From DASWID01 sp049682815 (GTDB lineage Bacteria; Desulfobacterota_D; UBA1144; Nemesobacterales; CSP1-2): a stretch of DNA of 64,000 nt. Made by a program: the position numbers and the translations under genes. Below are positions 27,509-35,911 of this stretch, one piece after another; positions within the stretch are counted from its first letter, which is position 1; every line of letters begins with the position of its first letter. Below the pieces are notes generated by a model that saw only the letters and a program-made list of their open reading frames with translations, did no database searches and was not told the DNA's origin. Location of the stretch: positions 1 to 64,000 of the forward strand of contig JBAUII010000053.1 in NCBI GenBank assembly GCA_049682815.1. The letters are read 5' to 3'.

Positions 27509-29113
27509 TTAAATAAGCTTTCTTTTCCTTTTCAAGTAATCAACGAGGAGGAACTTTCCCAACCGGGTGGGAGTCGTGAAAAATGCCCTTCCCCTATTTA
27601 TCCGAGTCATATCTTCTACAAATCTTCTTAGAGAGGCGCTATCGTCAAGCATGAATGTATTGATCGTGATTCCCCGCCTTGTTAGGTTTTTAACCTCTTT
27701 CAGTGTTTCAAAAGTCGCTCTTGGGCTGAGCCCTCCAAAAAACATAGGTAGCTCAACTTGCAGGTACCCGTCCAAGAAGTAGGCCGTTGGCTGGCCATCG
27801 GTAATGAGGATTATTTGCCTGTTTGGTGTTCTATGTTTTTGTATAAGCCTAGAAGCGAGTTTTAAGGCTTCCTGTATATTGGTAAAAGGGTCATTCGAAT
27901 CCCAGGTTGTTTTTACGAGCTGGTCAGTGGAGAGGACCCTGGCTCTTGTCGAAAAGCCGACTATATAAAAATTATCCCTCGGGTATCGTGTCCTTATGAG
28001 ATTATCGAGTGCCAGCGCCACGCGTTTTGCCGCCGGAAACCTTCCCTGAAAGCTCATTGACCAGCTCAGGTCCAGGAGAACCGCAGTCGTTGATTGCGTG
28101 TGATACTCCATGTCGTAGATTTTAAAATCTTCTGGCTCTATCTTTATGGTATTTCCACTCACTCGGCGAAGGAGAGAATTTTTAAGTGTGCCAACGACAT
28201 TCAGGTTAAATGGATCGCCAAACTCATACTCCTTTGAGTTTTCGGGCTTCACCGCACCGAAACCTTGTTCTGTGGTCTCATGGCCACCAAATTGATGTTT
28301 GTTCATCGATGAGAAGATATCCCTCAGCGCTCTTTCTCCTATTTTTCTGATCCCTTTTGGAGTTAGCTCTATCGTTTTTACAGATTTTCTTATCAGACCT
28401 GAATTTTCCAAATATGGTTTAAGGTTTTTGAGGAAAATAAAAGAATTGTATCCTTGCTCGCTTAAGATTCCCCTTAGGTCCTCAAGATTTATCTTGTCAA
28501 AAGAACCTGATATGAGGTTGTGTTCAATTGTTTCAATTTCCTCAAATTTTCCTATTAGCTCCAGGGTCTCATCAAAGCCGATAGAGCGTTCTCCACGAAA
28601 TTTGTCGCCATATCTATTGATGAAACTCTCTACTTGCACAATTTTATCTAATTTTTTCTTCAATTCTTCGAAGCTGCTCTTGGCGTCGGGACTGAGAAAA
28701 TCATAGTTTGAAAGAGCTCCCACCGCTAAACTAATTTTCTTTGGAAGATTTTCGAGGAAATTCTCCCTGTTTTTATATTCGTAAGAGTTGCTAGGTAGTT
28801 TCTTCCTTATCGCGCTTAGCTCCGTATCTACGATTTTCAAAAGCTCCTGATGTATTTTTGATAGGGAATTATGAAGATTGTAATTGTTGAATTGAGCCTC
28901 TCTGAAATTGGAGAATTCAGAGCGGAGATCATCAATTCCCATTACACGTATGTTTGATCCACGTATACCTTGTTTAAGCATCCACTCAAATGCTTCCTCG
29001 GGCGACCAACCCTCCATTAGAAAATTTGCAAATTCTTGCAACAGATCCTGAGAGTGGAAATTAAACTCTTTCTTAAGACCGTCCCATTTCAAATACCTGT
29101 AGGTCGTATTCAT
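27509..29113 (-). CDS. VWA-domain protein, partner of MoxR-type ATPase
   Basis: 534 residues. The N-terminal two thirds are charged and helical, without recognisable motifs. The von Willebrand A domain in the last third has a complete MIDAS: DLSWSMS (about residue 345), a conserved Thr, and TDGQPT. This pairing with a MoxR/ChlI-type ATPase is widespread (Mg-chelatase D/I-like, CoxE-like and YehL/YehP-like modules) and is linked to metal insertion or complex remodelling. The start overlaps the upstream ATPase stop by 4 nt, so the two are one operon. The specific client is unknown. Confidence 0.8.
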   Translation of the reverse strand: MNTTYRYLKWDGLKKEFNFHSQDLLQEFANFLMEGWSPEEAFEWMLKQGIRGSNIRVMGIDDLRSEFSNFREAQFNNYNLHNSLSKIHQELLKIVDTELSAIRKKLPSNSYEYKNRENFLENLPKKISLAVGALSNYDFLSPDAKSSFEELKKKLDKIVQVESFINRYGDKFRGERSIGFDETLELIGKFEEIETIEHNLISGSFDKINLEDLRGILSEQGYNSFIFLKNLKPYLENSGLIRKSVKTIELTPKGIRKIGERALRDIFSSMNKHQFGGHETTEQGFGAVKPENSKEYEFGDPFNLNVVGTLKNSLLRRVSGNTIKIEPEDFKIYDMEYHTQSTTAVLLDLSWSMSFQGRFPAAKRVALALDNLIRTRYPRDNFYIVGFSTRARVLSTDQLVKTTWDSNDPFTNIQEALKLASRLIQKHRTPNRQIILITDGQPTAYFLDGYLQVELPMFFGGLSPRATFETLKEVKNLTRRGITINTFMLDDSASLRRFVEDMTRINRGRAFFTTPTRLGKFLLVDYLKRKRKLI

Positions 29114-30504
29114 CTATATATAATTTTTCCCTGGACAATCTCCTTGTTTAGCTTATTGCTTAGATGAAGTCCCTCAAGGATTAGCTCGATGGCTGAAGCT
29201 ATTTCTGCTGAGGATCCGTCGATCTCAAGCCTGCTGATGCATTTCTCCAAGCCTTTTATTTCTTTAAGCCCGACGAGATATTCGTCTGAAGGCATTGTAT
29301 TAGCCACTTCTACATACCCGTGCTCAAAGCTTTCAAGCAATTCGGGAAATATGTTATGCGTGGGGAAGTAAGAATCGAATACGTTCTTAATTGCACGTTT
29401 GATGAGATTATCTATTACATTGACTTCGGATGTATCCTCGCCCAAGTATTCTAATTCAATTTTTCCGGCAGTAGAGGGAATCAGAGCTGGTAAATCTGTA
29501 ATTCGCGGCGCAACCTCTCTCTCTCCGATGTTAATTGCCCTTTTCTCTGCGTTTGCAATTATCGTTTCGTAATTGGCGATTGTAGTTCTTACGCTCACAC
29601 CCGAGCGTTGATTTATTTCGTGTGATGCCCTAGCTTGGAAAGTAATTTCAGCGATTATATTCTTTATAAATTTGGGAACCTTCACACAATAACCATCCCG
29701 TGGCAATATTCGTGCTTCCTGCTTCATAATCTTAATTTCATCTTCAATAGTTGCTGGATAATGAGTTCTTATCTGTGCTTGAAAACGATCTTTAAGTGGA
29801 GTAATGATTCTTCCTCTATTAGTGTAATCCTCGGGATTAGCGGTAGCTACTATGCAGATATCAAGGGGAAGGCGTATTTTATATCCTTTAATTTGGATGT
29901 CTTTCTCTTCCATTATATTGAACAGACCAACCTGAACTTTCTCGACGAGGTCTGGCAACTCGTTTATCGCGAATATTCCCCTATTACTTCTGGGAATGAG
30001 GCCGAAGTGGATTGTGAGTTCATCAGAGAGGTATCTTCCTTCTGCAACTTTTATTGGATCAACTTCTCCTATGAGATCTGCAATGGAGACATCCGGTGTG
30101 GCCAGTTTCTCTCCGTATCTATCCTCGCGTTTTATCCAGGAGATTTCTGTATCGTTTCCTAAACTATTTACTATATCCCTAAGTTTTGATGCCGGAGCAT
30201 AAGGATTATCATTTATCTCACTACCTTTGACGATTGGCACCTCCTCGTCAAGAAGATTTATCAGACTCCTGATCAATCTTGTTTTTGCTTGACCTCTTTC
30301 ACCTATGATCATTATGTCATGACCTGCTAGTATGGCGTTTTCCAGTTGAGGAATGACGCTTTCTTCATATCCGATTATGTTGGGGAAAATTTGTTCTCTT
30401 CTTTTAAGCTTACTTATTAAATTCTTCCTCATTTCCTCTTTTACAGACAAAACTTTGTACTCGGTTGACCTCAGCTCACCAATGGTACTCGGCTTTTGAT
30501 GCAT
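29110..30504 (-). CDS. MoxR/magnesium-chelatase I-like AAA+ ATPase
   Basis: 464 residues. Walker A is GERGQAKT (68-75), Walker B is AINELPDL, and sensor-type residues lie in IVATANPEDYTNRGRI, a run typical of MoxR and ChlI AAA+ proteins. It has a clear AAGGAGG upstream of ATG 30504. It is the first gene of a two-gene operon with the VWA protein, a typical chaperone-like pair. It could equally be annotated as sigma-54-interacting Mg chelatase; MoxR-like is the safest call. Confidence 0.85.
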   Translation of the reverse strand: MHQKPSTIGELRSTEYKVLSVKEEMRKNLISKLKRREQIFPNIIGYEESVIPQLENAILAGHDIMIIGERGQAKTRLIRSLINLLDEEVPIVKGSEINDNPYAPASKLRDIVNSLGNDTEISWIKREDRYGEKLATPDVSIADLIGEVDPIKVAEGRYLSDELTIHFGLIPRSNRGIFAINELPDLVEKVQVGLFNIMEEKDIQIKGYKIRLPLDICIVATANPEDYTNRGRIITPLKDRFQAQIRTHYPATIEDEIKIMKQEARILPRDGYCVKVPKFIKNIIAEITFQARASHEINQRSGVSVRTTIANYETIIANAEKRAINIGEREVAPRITDLPALIPSTAGKIELEYLGEDTSEVNVIDNLIKRAIKNVFDSYFPTHNIFPELLESFEHGYVEVANTMPSDEYLVGLKEIKGLEKCISRLEIDGSSAEIASAIELILEGLHLSNKLNKEIVQGKIIYR

Positions 30505-30806
30505 ATACTATTTTCCTCCTTATTCTTCACAAAACAAGAATCGTTGTAATTCTAGCTGGAGATTGAAGTTATTGAAATGAAAATATAATGTCAGTAGATT
30601 GTGGAATTTTAGTGTTTTTTTCAAATTTATATTTTTTGTTATAATAACTATAGACATTCCTAATTAACTTATCCAAATAATTATCATTATATGAAGCCTT
30701 TCTTCAAATTACAAATAAATGACTCCCTATTCCTTTTTTCGTGAATAGAAAATTGTGCAGAAACAAGTAAAGTATTTCGATTTACGCTTGAAGAATATGG
30801 GTAAAA
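30505..30806. other. Gene-free divergent control region
   Basis: AT-rich spacer of about 300 nt between the divergent MoxR and ECF sigma genes. A TATAAT at 30640-30645 points towards the sigma factor, but I see no good -35 at the right distance. No RNA gene or repeat is visible. Confidence 0.4.
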
Positions 30807-31505
30807 ATGAAAGGACTTTATATCGGGAGAAAGACTGTGGGAGCAGGATTCCTCAGATCCATAATCAACTTTGTTAAAGACACCGAACGTAGGGTCGCTA
30901 AATTCACTGACTCGACAGATTATGAGCTTATCGAGCTTTTCGTAAAGGATAATGATCAGGACGCATTTGAAGAGATATTTAATCGATATGTGGATAAGAT
31001 CTACGGAATTTCATTACGGATAACTCGTAATCCAGCCAGAGCGGAAGAGGTTCTCCAGGAGGTATTTCTCACTCTAATAACAAAGGCGGACACGTTTCGC
31101 GGAGAAGCAAAGTTCTCAAGCTGGCTCTATAGGGTCACCGTAAATACCAGCTTTATGCATCTAAGAGCGGAAAAGAAGTATGAAAGTACACTAAGTTTAG
31201 AGAATTATGTTCCCTATGACGAAAAAGGGACATTGATGGGGAGGATTAAAGCAAAGGATTGGAGCAGCAGGCCCGATATATTAATTTTTAGAAAAGAAGG
31301 TATTGAATTAATTGAGAAGGCAGTTAACGAGCTTCCTGAGTCCTATAGGGTCGTTTTCCATCTAAGAGATGTGGAGGGATTGTCGAACGAGGAGATTTCA
31401 AATATACTTGATTTGACCATTCCTGCCGTGAAATCTAGACTGCACAGGGCAAGGCTGTTCTTAAGAGATAGGCTTTCGGATTATTTCGATGAATGGGTAG
31501 GTTAA
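30807..31505 (+). CDS. ECF-family RNA polymerase sigma factor (RpoE-like)
   Basis: 232 residues. Region 2 has FEEIFNRYVDKIYGISLRI and RAEEVLQEVFLTLI, followed by SSWLYRVTVN. Region 4 has LPESYRVVFHLRDVEGLSNEEISNIL and an SRLHRAR recognition helix (described in parts). An N-terminal extension of about 35 residues precedes region 2. The next gene, 4 nt downstream, is a zinc-finger anti-sigma, so it is an ECF/anti-sigma pair that probably directs a stress regulon. Its target promoter is not evident in the window. Confidence 0.9.
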   Translation: MKGLYIGRKTVGAGFLRSIINFVKDTERRVAKFTDSTDYELIELFVKDNDQDAFEEIFNRYVDKIYGISLRITRNPARAEEVLQEVFLTLITKADTFRGEAKFSSWLYRVTVNTSFMHLRAEKKYESTLSLENYVPYDEKGTLMGRIKAKDWSSRPDILIFRKEGIELIEKAVNELPESYRVVFHLRDVEGLSNEEISNILDLTIPAVKSRLHRARLFLRDRLSDYFDEWVG

Positions 31506-31509
31506 AATA

Positions 31510-31746
31510 ATGTTGTGTAAGGATATAGTTGAAAACATAATGGGATACATAGAAGCCGAGTTAGACTATGAGACTCTGGTTGAGTTGGAGAAGCATCTGG
31601 ATATGTGTCCCGAGTGTATGGCTTTTGTAAGAACATATAAGAAGATGCTTAGCCTGACGGGTAAACTCAGAGAGGAATCATTTGTTACACCGGATGTGCG
31701 GTCAAGACTGAAGGAGTTGTTATTGTCCAAGATAAAGTCCCAGTAA
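31510..31746 (+). CDS. Zinc-finger anti-sigma factor
   Basis: 78 residues with the zf-HC2/ZAS motif H-x3-C-x2-C (KHLDMCPECMAF) preceded by CKDIVENIMGYIEAEL. It has no transmembrane segment, so it is a soluble anti-sigma expected to hold the preceding ECF sigma in the cytoplasm until a redox or metal signal releases zinc. The gene starts 4 nt after the sigma stop. Converges with ccmH. Confidence 0.85.
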   Translation: MLCKDIVENIMGYIEAELDYETLVELEKHLDMCPECMAFVRTYKKMLSLTGKLREESFVTPDVRSRLKELLLSKIKSQ

Positions 31747-31827
31747 GCGGATGTGACCTTGTTTGGTTATTTAGTGAAAAATTTGATCAGTACCACGCCT
31801 AGACTTCTAGATATTTAACAAGCATCA

Positions 31828-32322
31828 TCACTTGTCCAGATCCTTTAATTCCCTGTCGACCATCTTAAGATATTCTTTATCTTCTTTGGTATCCTGTACC
31901 TTTCTATTATTTGTTTCTTCCCCCGCGGTGGCTTTTGATCTGTGCAAAAACAACCCTATGCCGATACCGCCCAAGACTACTGCTAATGCAGGTAATATCC
32001 ACAATAGCAGATTCACTCCCTTTACCGGAGGATACCCGAGTATACTTTCTCCATATCTATTCACGAAATAATTGATTATTTCCTCTTTGCTCTCTCCTGC
32101 TTCTAACTTCTCTCTTATTATTGAACGCATGTCTTTTGCAAGCTCCGAGTTTGATTCAGCGACACTCTGTCCCTGGCAGACGGGGCACATTAATAGATAG
32201 GATATTTCACGAACCTCGTCATCTATGCTCTCAGAGAGCGAGACGGATTTTGATATGAGGGTGGTTAAAACAATAAGGGTAAATAAGATGAAAACCCGTT
32301 TTTTACTTATGTATTTAAGCAT
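31828..32322 (-). CDS. ccmH: Cytochrome c maturation protein CcmH
   Basis: 164 residues: signal/anchor, periplasmic thiol motif LMCPVCQGQS (the LRCxxCQ redox motif), SNSELAKDMRSIIREKL, then YFVNRYGESILG and a C-terminal transmembrane helix. It handles reduction and presentation of apocytochrome cysteines for haem attachment. It is in an operon with ccmG, which ends 10 nt upstream. The rest of the ccm system (A-F) is not in this window. Confidence 0.93.
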   Translation of the reverse strand: MLKYISKKRVFILFTLIVLTTLISKSVSLSESIDDEVREISYLLMCPVCQGQSVAESNSELAKDMRSIIREKLEAGESKEEIINYFVNRYGESILGYPPVKGVNLLLWILPALAVVLGGIGIGLFLHRSKATAGEETNNRKVQDTKEDKEYLKMVDRELKDLDK

Positions 32323-32332
32323 GTATATAAAT

Positions 32333-32899
32333 TTAATTCTCTTTATGGGTTAGTCCGTCTGTGTCATGATTTAAAAGTGCTTTTCCCAGATAGAAGTCAA
32401 TAATTTCCTCGTTAAGGGGACCTGTATATTTTTCAGTTATTTTCCCCGTAGGATCAATAAAGTAGGTTTCAGGGACCCCTGCAACCCCATAATCAACCCC
32501 AATTTGACCCTCAGGGTCTTTTCCATTTGGATAACCCCCTCCATATTTCTTAACGTATGATAGAGCATTAGTATCATCGTCCCAAATGTTAACACCGAGA
32601 AATGCCACTTGTTTATCCCTATATTTCATCCATGAGGACTCAAGCGCCGGGGCTTCATCCCTGCATGGTATGCACCATGATGCCCAGAAGTTCAGAAGAA
32701 CGGCTTTACCTTTAAGGTCTGAAAGCTTTACAGTACTACCGTCGAAAAGCGCTAGTGCAAAATCTGGCGCCTCATTCCCAACGAGAGGCGATTTCTTAAT
32801 GATGGTTCTATTCCCAAATATTGCATAACCCATAATGCTTAAAATGAGTATAATAGCAACGAAAATTGCTAATCGACTGAATATGCTCAGGAGCTTCAT
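32333..32899 (-). CDS. ccmG: Thiol:disulfide interchange protein CcmG/DsbE
   Basis: 188 residues with an N-terminal membrane anchor and a thioredoxin-like domain whose active site is WASWCIPCRDE. GVNIWDD and VPETYFIDPTGKI (the cis-Pro region VPET) fit the TlpA/CcmG branch. It supplies electrons for apocytochrome reduction in the periplasm. It lies directly before ccmH; several c-type cytochromes must therefore be made, one of them at 62.7-63.3 kb. Confidence 0.9.
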   Translation of the reverse strand: MKLLSIFSRLAIFVAIILILSIMGYAIFGNRTIIKKSPLVGNEAPDFALALFDGSTVKLSDLKGKAVLLNFWASWCIPCRDEAPALESSWMKYRDKQVAFLGVNIWDDDTNALSYVKKYGGGYPNGKDPEGQIGVDYGVAGVPETYFIDPTGKITEKYTGPLNEEIIDFYLGKALLNHDTDGLTHKEN

Positions 32900-33043
32900 A
32901 GGTTATTCCTCATAGACTCTGTTAAGAATACCTTTTTGCCATAATTTCTATACTATCGATATATTACCAGCAAAAAAATGGTTGAAAAATTGCTTCTCAT
33001 ATCAAAAGGGAACGCAGGCACTCCCCCTTTTAATTCAGGAATT

Positions 33044-33667
33044 CTAGATCCTTCGGGCCCTTATGCCGACAAGTCTCCATAGACCATGCGTAAAATTAAC
33101 TACTTTGTCAACCTTGAAGTTCGATATCTCAATTAGAGATTTGAGTTCATTAGATGAGTATATATTTACATGATGCCTGCTTAATAGTTTCATAAGGGTG
33201 TTGAATAACATAAAGTGAAAGGAGTCTCTGCACCAATCCATTAATATCAATACTCCGTTAGGTTTAAGAACCCGGTGAAAATTGGCGAGGACTTTATGGG
33301 GCTCAGCGTAATAATGAAAAGAGCTAACACAAAGGACTTTCGAAAAGTAGTTGTCATCAAATTCAAGGTGATGAACGTCCTGTTGGCTTATAATAACGTT
33401 CTCATTTTCCTTAAAACGAAGCTTCGCTTTATCAAGCATCTCCGTGGAAATGTCAGTTAGGTGGAACGTTCCCTTGTCCCCTGTTATATGAATTATCCTC
33501 TCGATGAGTAGTCCAGTACCTCCACTTGCATCTAATATAATGTCATCCGCTTTTGGTTCCAGTAATTCAATGGCGACTTCATGTGTTGCTCGAAGATATC
33601 CTTCCCATCTTTTGTCATAATAATGGGCGAGGGAATCGTATTTCTCTTTAACTCTCTTAGAACGCAT
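33044..33667 (-). CDS. Class I SAM-dependent methyltransferase
   Basis: 207 residues. Motif I is LDASGGTGLLIERI (about 45-58), preceded by the Ubie/YjhP-like start KEKYDSLAHYYDKRW. The acidic motif II (HLTDIS), QQDVHHLEF and FHRVLKPNGVLILMDWC follow. It is a Methyltransf_11-type enzyme. The substrate is not recognisable. It has no Cys residues placed like those of ArsM and no obvious operon partner. Confidence 0.72.
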   Translation of the reverse strand: MRSKRVKEKYDSLAHYYDKRWEGYLRATHEVAIELLEPKADDIILDASGGTGLLIERIIHITGDKGTFHLTDISTEMLDKAKLRFKENENVIISQQDVHHLEFDDNYFSKVLCVSSFHYYAEPHKVLANFHRVLKPNGVLILMDWCRDSFHFMLFNTLMKLLSRHHVNIYSSNELKSLIEISNFKVDKVVNFTHGLWRLVGIRARRI

Positions 33668-34275
33668 TTTTGCTGAATATATTCTGACTGTAAAATATTA
33701 GACCTGAAAATGCTTGAGTTCGAAAAGAGACTCCGCCTCACCTCGGTCATTTCGAGTGTAACGAGAGATCTTTTCTTGACTGTTGCCGCGAGGAACGCTA
33801 TCTAGAAGGGGACAAAGCAGCCTTACAGGCAGTCAAGCCTCCCTCTCGTTTCTATATGTTACCCGATGGAGCCTGTACCCCCAGGTCACACGATTACAGC
33901 CTTGGAGTGCATGATTTAGATGGCAACATTCGGGTACAAAAGTGATTGGGGATCCAACCCTTTCTGCCATTCCCGAAATCAGTAACCGGGAGTCCATAAA
34001 GACGTCATTGCGAGAAACTTGGTTTCGAAGCAATCTCCAATTCCGTCATTATTCAACGGTGATTGATCGGCCTTCCAAATATAGCGGCTTGTGCTGAACT
34101 CGTTTCAGTATTAAGGAAATCAGAAACGAAGACGTCGGGAAAAATCTGGAGTAGGGGTTGGTTCAGATTTTTAGGTGAGCTTCTCAAATTATCCTGTCTC
34201 CTGTCTCCTGTCTCCTAAGCATTTGTCAATTGTGAACGGGCTGTTGCGCAAATAGATTTTATTTTCGATAGATCG
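33668..34275. repeat. Repeat-dense gene-free interval
   Basis: No gene is supported here. Visible elements are GTCATTTCGAGTGTAACGAG at 33748-33767, a GTCATTGCGAG...TTTCGAAGCAATCTCC element at 34004-34038 (also at 35796-35834 inverted and 39127-39165), and a perfect 7-nt tandem repeat CTGTCTC from about 34193 to 34216. These are the kind of short palindromic elements scattered through intergenic regions of many environmental genomes. Confidence 0.6.
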
Positions 34276-34680
34276 TTAGTCTAAAAATACATAATCAACT
34301 TTAACTTCGGCTTTTAAAGTGAGGATAAATTTTAATAAGAATCTCTCGCTATTTGCAATCGAACGTAATAATTTCTCATATATACTCTCTTTTACTTTAG
34401 ATACTGTCCTTCTCGGACCATTCCCATATCTCATAAGTATCTGTATATTCTGAATTGCTGCAGTGAGGTACTCCTGTATTCTCACCCTCCATAACCGCCT
34501 CCACCTAGCCCTCCCAAACCCATATCTCACAGACCTTGCAAACGACCTCTCCATCAAATGCTGCCTCGTGTTTATATCTTTCTTAGATAATGTGGATTTT
34601 GCTATATTCCTCATATAATTAATCTCCTCTTGCCTCAGATGCCTCTTCACTGTTCTACCTGCTTTGTTCCTTGGTATGCG
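34276..34680 (-). pseudogene. IS1182-like transposase, C-terminal remnant
   Basis: An open frame of about 130 codons carries the end of a DDE transposase: HLMERSFARSVRYGFGRARW, RLWRVRIQEYLTAAIQNIQI and LMRYGNG. The pattern of a mutated-looking ME-x-SFA block followed by GFGRAR, R-IQ-LTAA-QN is typical of IS1182-type elements. The catalytic N-terminal and central domains are missing, and the frame enters an unrelated junction at about 34683, where a 15-nt unit is tandemly duplicated (34675-34704). It is therefore a decayed fragment. Confidence 0.65.
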
Positions 34681-34717
34681 TGGTGCCTGTATGCGTGGTG
34701 CCTGGCATGCAAATTAA

Positions 34718-34837
34718 CTCAATCCAAAGAAACAGGCAAAAATTAAAGACTACGAACGACAGATCGACCAGTGGGCGTATGGACTGAACCGGCTGACGCC
34801 GGAGGAGATTGCGATTGCGGAGAGGAGAGAGGATTAG
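34718..34837 (+). pseudogene. C-terminal scrap of a DNA methyltransferase / type IIG restriction enzyme
   Basis: After a stop at 34715 an open frame of 39 codons reads IKDYERQIDQWAYGLNRLTPEEIAIAE (written here in one idea: YERQIDQWAYGLNRLTP then EEIAIAE) and ends at TAG 34837. This matches the common C-terminal pattern IDxLVYxLYGLTxEEIxIVE of Eco57I/TaqI-like adenine methylases. Nothing else of the enzyme remains. It is inferred to be a remnant; the similarity is short. Confidence 0.45.
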
Positions 34838-34925
34838 AAGATTGTAGGTTACAAGATTGAGAGATTCGAGGATTTGGAATATTGGAGGCTTTTGCTTAAA
34901 CTGTTCCATGAAACAGGAGTTATTA

Positions 34926-35240
34926 ATGTCCGTCGCAGAAACCAGATACGAGCATATTGTTATTGGTGAGGATGGAACACCCATCATCTCCGGCACAACT
35001 ATGAAGGTGGTCGAACTTGTTGCTGAAGGAATTGCTTACGGCTGGAGTCCGGAGGAACTACACTTTCAGCACCCTTATTTGACTTTAGGGCAAATCCATT
35101 CAGCCCTGGCTTATTACTGGGACCACTTGGAGGAACTCAATACAGACCTGGAACGTCGGCTGCAAAACGTAGAGAAAATCAGGCAAGCCAGCGGACCATC
35201 ACCTTTAGTTGCCAGGTTAAAATCCAAAGGTTTACTGTAA
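34926..35240 (+). CDS. DUF433-family antitoxin
   Basis: 104 residues from ATG 34926, chosen because CAGGAG lies 6 nt upstream; upstream in-frame starts lack a ribosome-binding site. The DUF433 core is visible: IVIGEDGTPIISGTTMKVVEL (in two parts: IVIGEDGTPIIS, GTTMKVVEL), then GWSPEELHFQHPYLTLGQIH and SALAYYWDH. This is a small winged-helix-like DNA-binding fold used as antitoxin. The stop shares a base with the start of the DUF5615 toxin gene. The protein probably represses the pair. Confidence 0.85.
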   Translation: MSVAETRYEHIVIGEDGTPIISGTTMKVVELVAEGIAYGWSPEELHFQHPYLTLGQIHSALAYYWDHLEELNTDLERRLQNVEKIRQASGPSPLVARLKSKGLL

Positions 35241-35587
35241 TGGCTATCGCCATTTACATGGATGCCCACATTCCCAGAGCCATTACACTCGGATTACGGC
35301 TTCGTGGTGTTGATGTTGTTACCGCACAAGAAGACAACTGGGCCAATCTCGCTGACCCAGAGTTGCTGGGGCGCGCTACTGCCTTGCATCGAGTCCTATT
35401 CACCTTCGACGATGACCTGCTGATCGAAGCTACAAAACGGCAATTAGAGGGTAATCCCTTTACTGGTCTGATTTATGCTCATCCCTCGCGCGTTTCCATC
35501 GGAAGCTGCATCCGTGATATAGAAATTATCGCTAAGGCGGCAGAGCTTGATGATATCGCCAATCGAGTGGAGTTTTTACCTCTTTAG
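35240..35587 (+). CDS. DUF5615 PIN-like toxin
   Basis: 115 residues. The N-terminal YMDAHIPRAITLGLRLRG holds the first acidic residue, DVVTAQEDN the second and VLFTFDDDLL the third, the layout of the Mut7-C/DUF5615 PIN-like nuclease family found as the toxin partner of DUF433. The ATG overlaps the antitoxin TAA by one base (TAATG). RNase activity is inferred from the family. Both genes look intact, unlike the debris around them. Confidence 0.85.
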   Translation: MAIAIYMDAHIPRAITLGLRLRGVDVVTAQEDNWANLADPELLGRATALHRVLFTFDDDLLIEATKRQLEGNPFTGLIYAHPSRVSIGSCIRDIEIIAKAAELDDIANRVEFLPL

Positions 35588-35911
35588 GAAAACTCGGGCC
35601 AGGCATGTAAATTGAACTTATAAGGTATTCTTGTTCTTCCCCCGTTGTTTCTTAATTTATATTTGTTAATTTATTCATCATCAGCTACCTCTTTCTTGTC
35701 CTTTTCTTTCTTTCCATCGAAGTATCCTAATTCTTGAAGAAATAAAAACGAGATTGCCACAGGGCTTCGCCCTTCGCAGCAACTGTTTTAAAAGAGGAGA
35801 TTGCTTCGAAACTAAGTCTCTCGCGATGGCGTCCTTGTGGATTGCAGGTAACCAGAAAAGCTCGGGGGCAGGGGTGAATACACGAGTTCACCCGGAGAAA
35901 TGGGCTAATCA
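35588..35911. repeat. Gene-free interval with inverted dispersed repeat
   Basis: GGCATGTAAATTGAACTTA at 35602-35620 imperfectly repeats GGCATGCAAATTAACTC at 34704-34720. An inverted copy of the GGAGATTGCTTCGAAAC...CTCGCGATGGC repeat lies at 35796-35834, with GAGATTGCCACAGGGCTTCG at 35752-35771. No gene is supported. Confidence 0.55.

Noticed and set aside
34655..34996. Minus-strand 113-codon frame
   Set aside because: It runs antisense to the DUF433 gene and the methylase remnant with no motifs.
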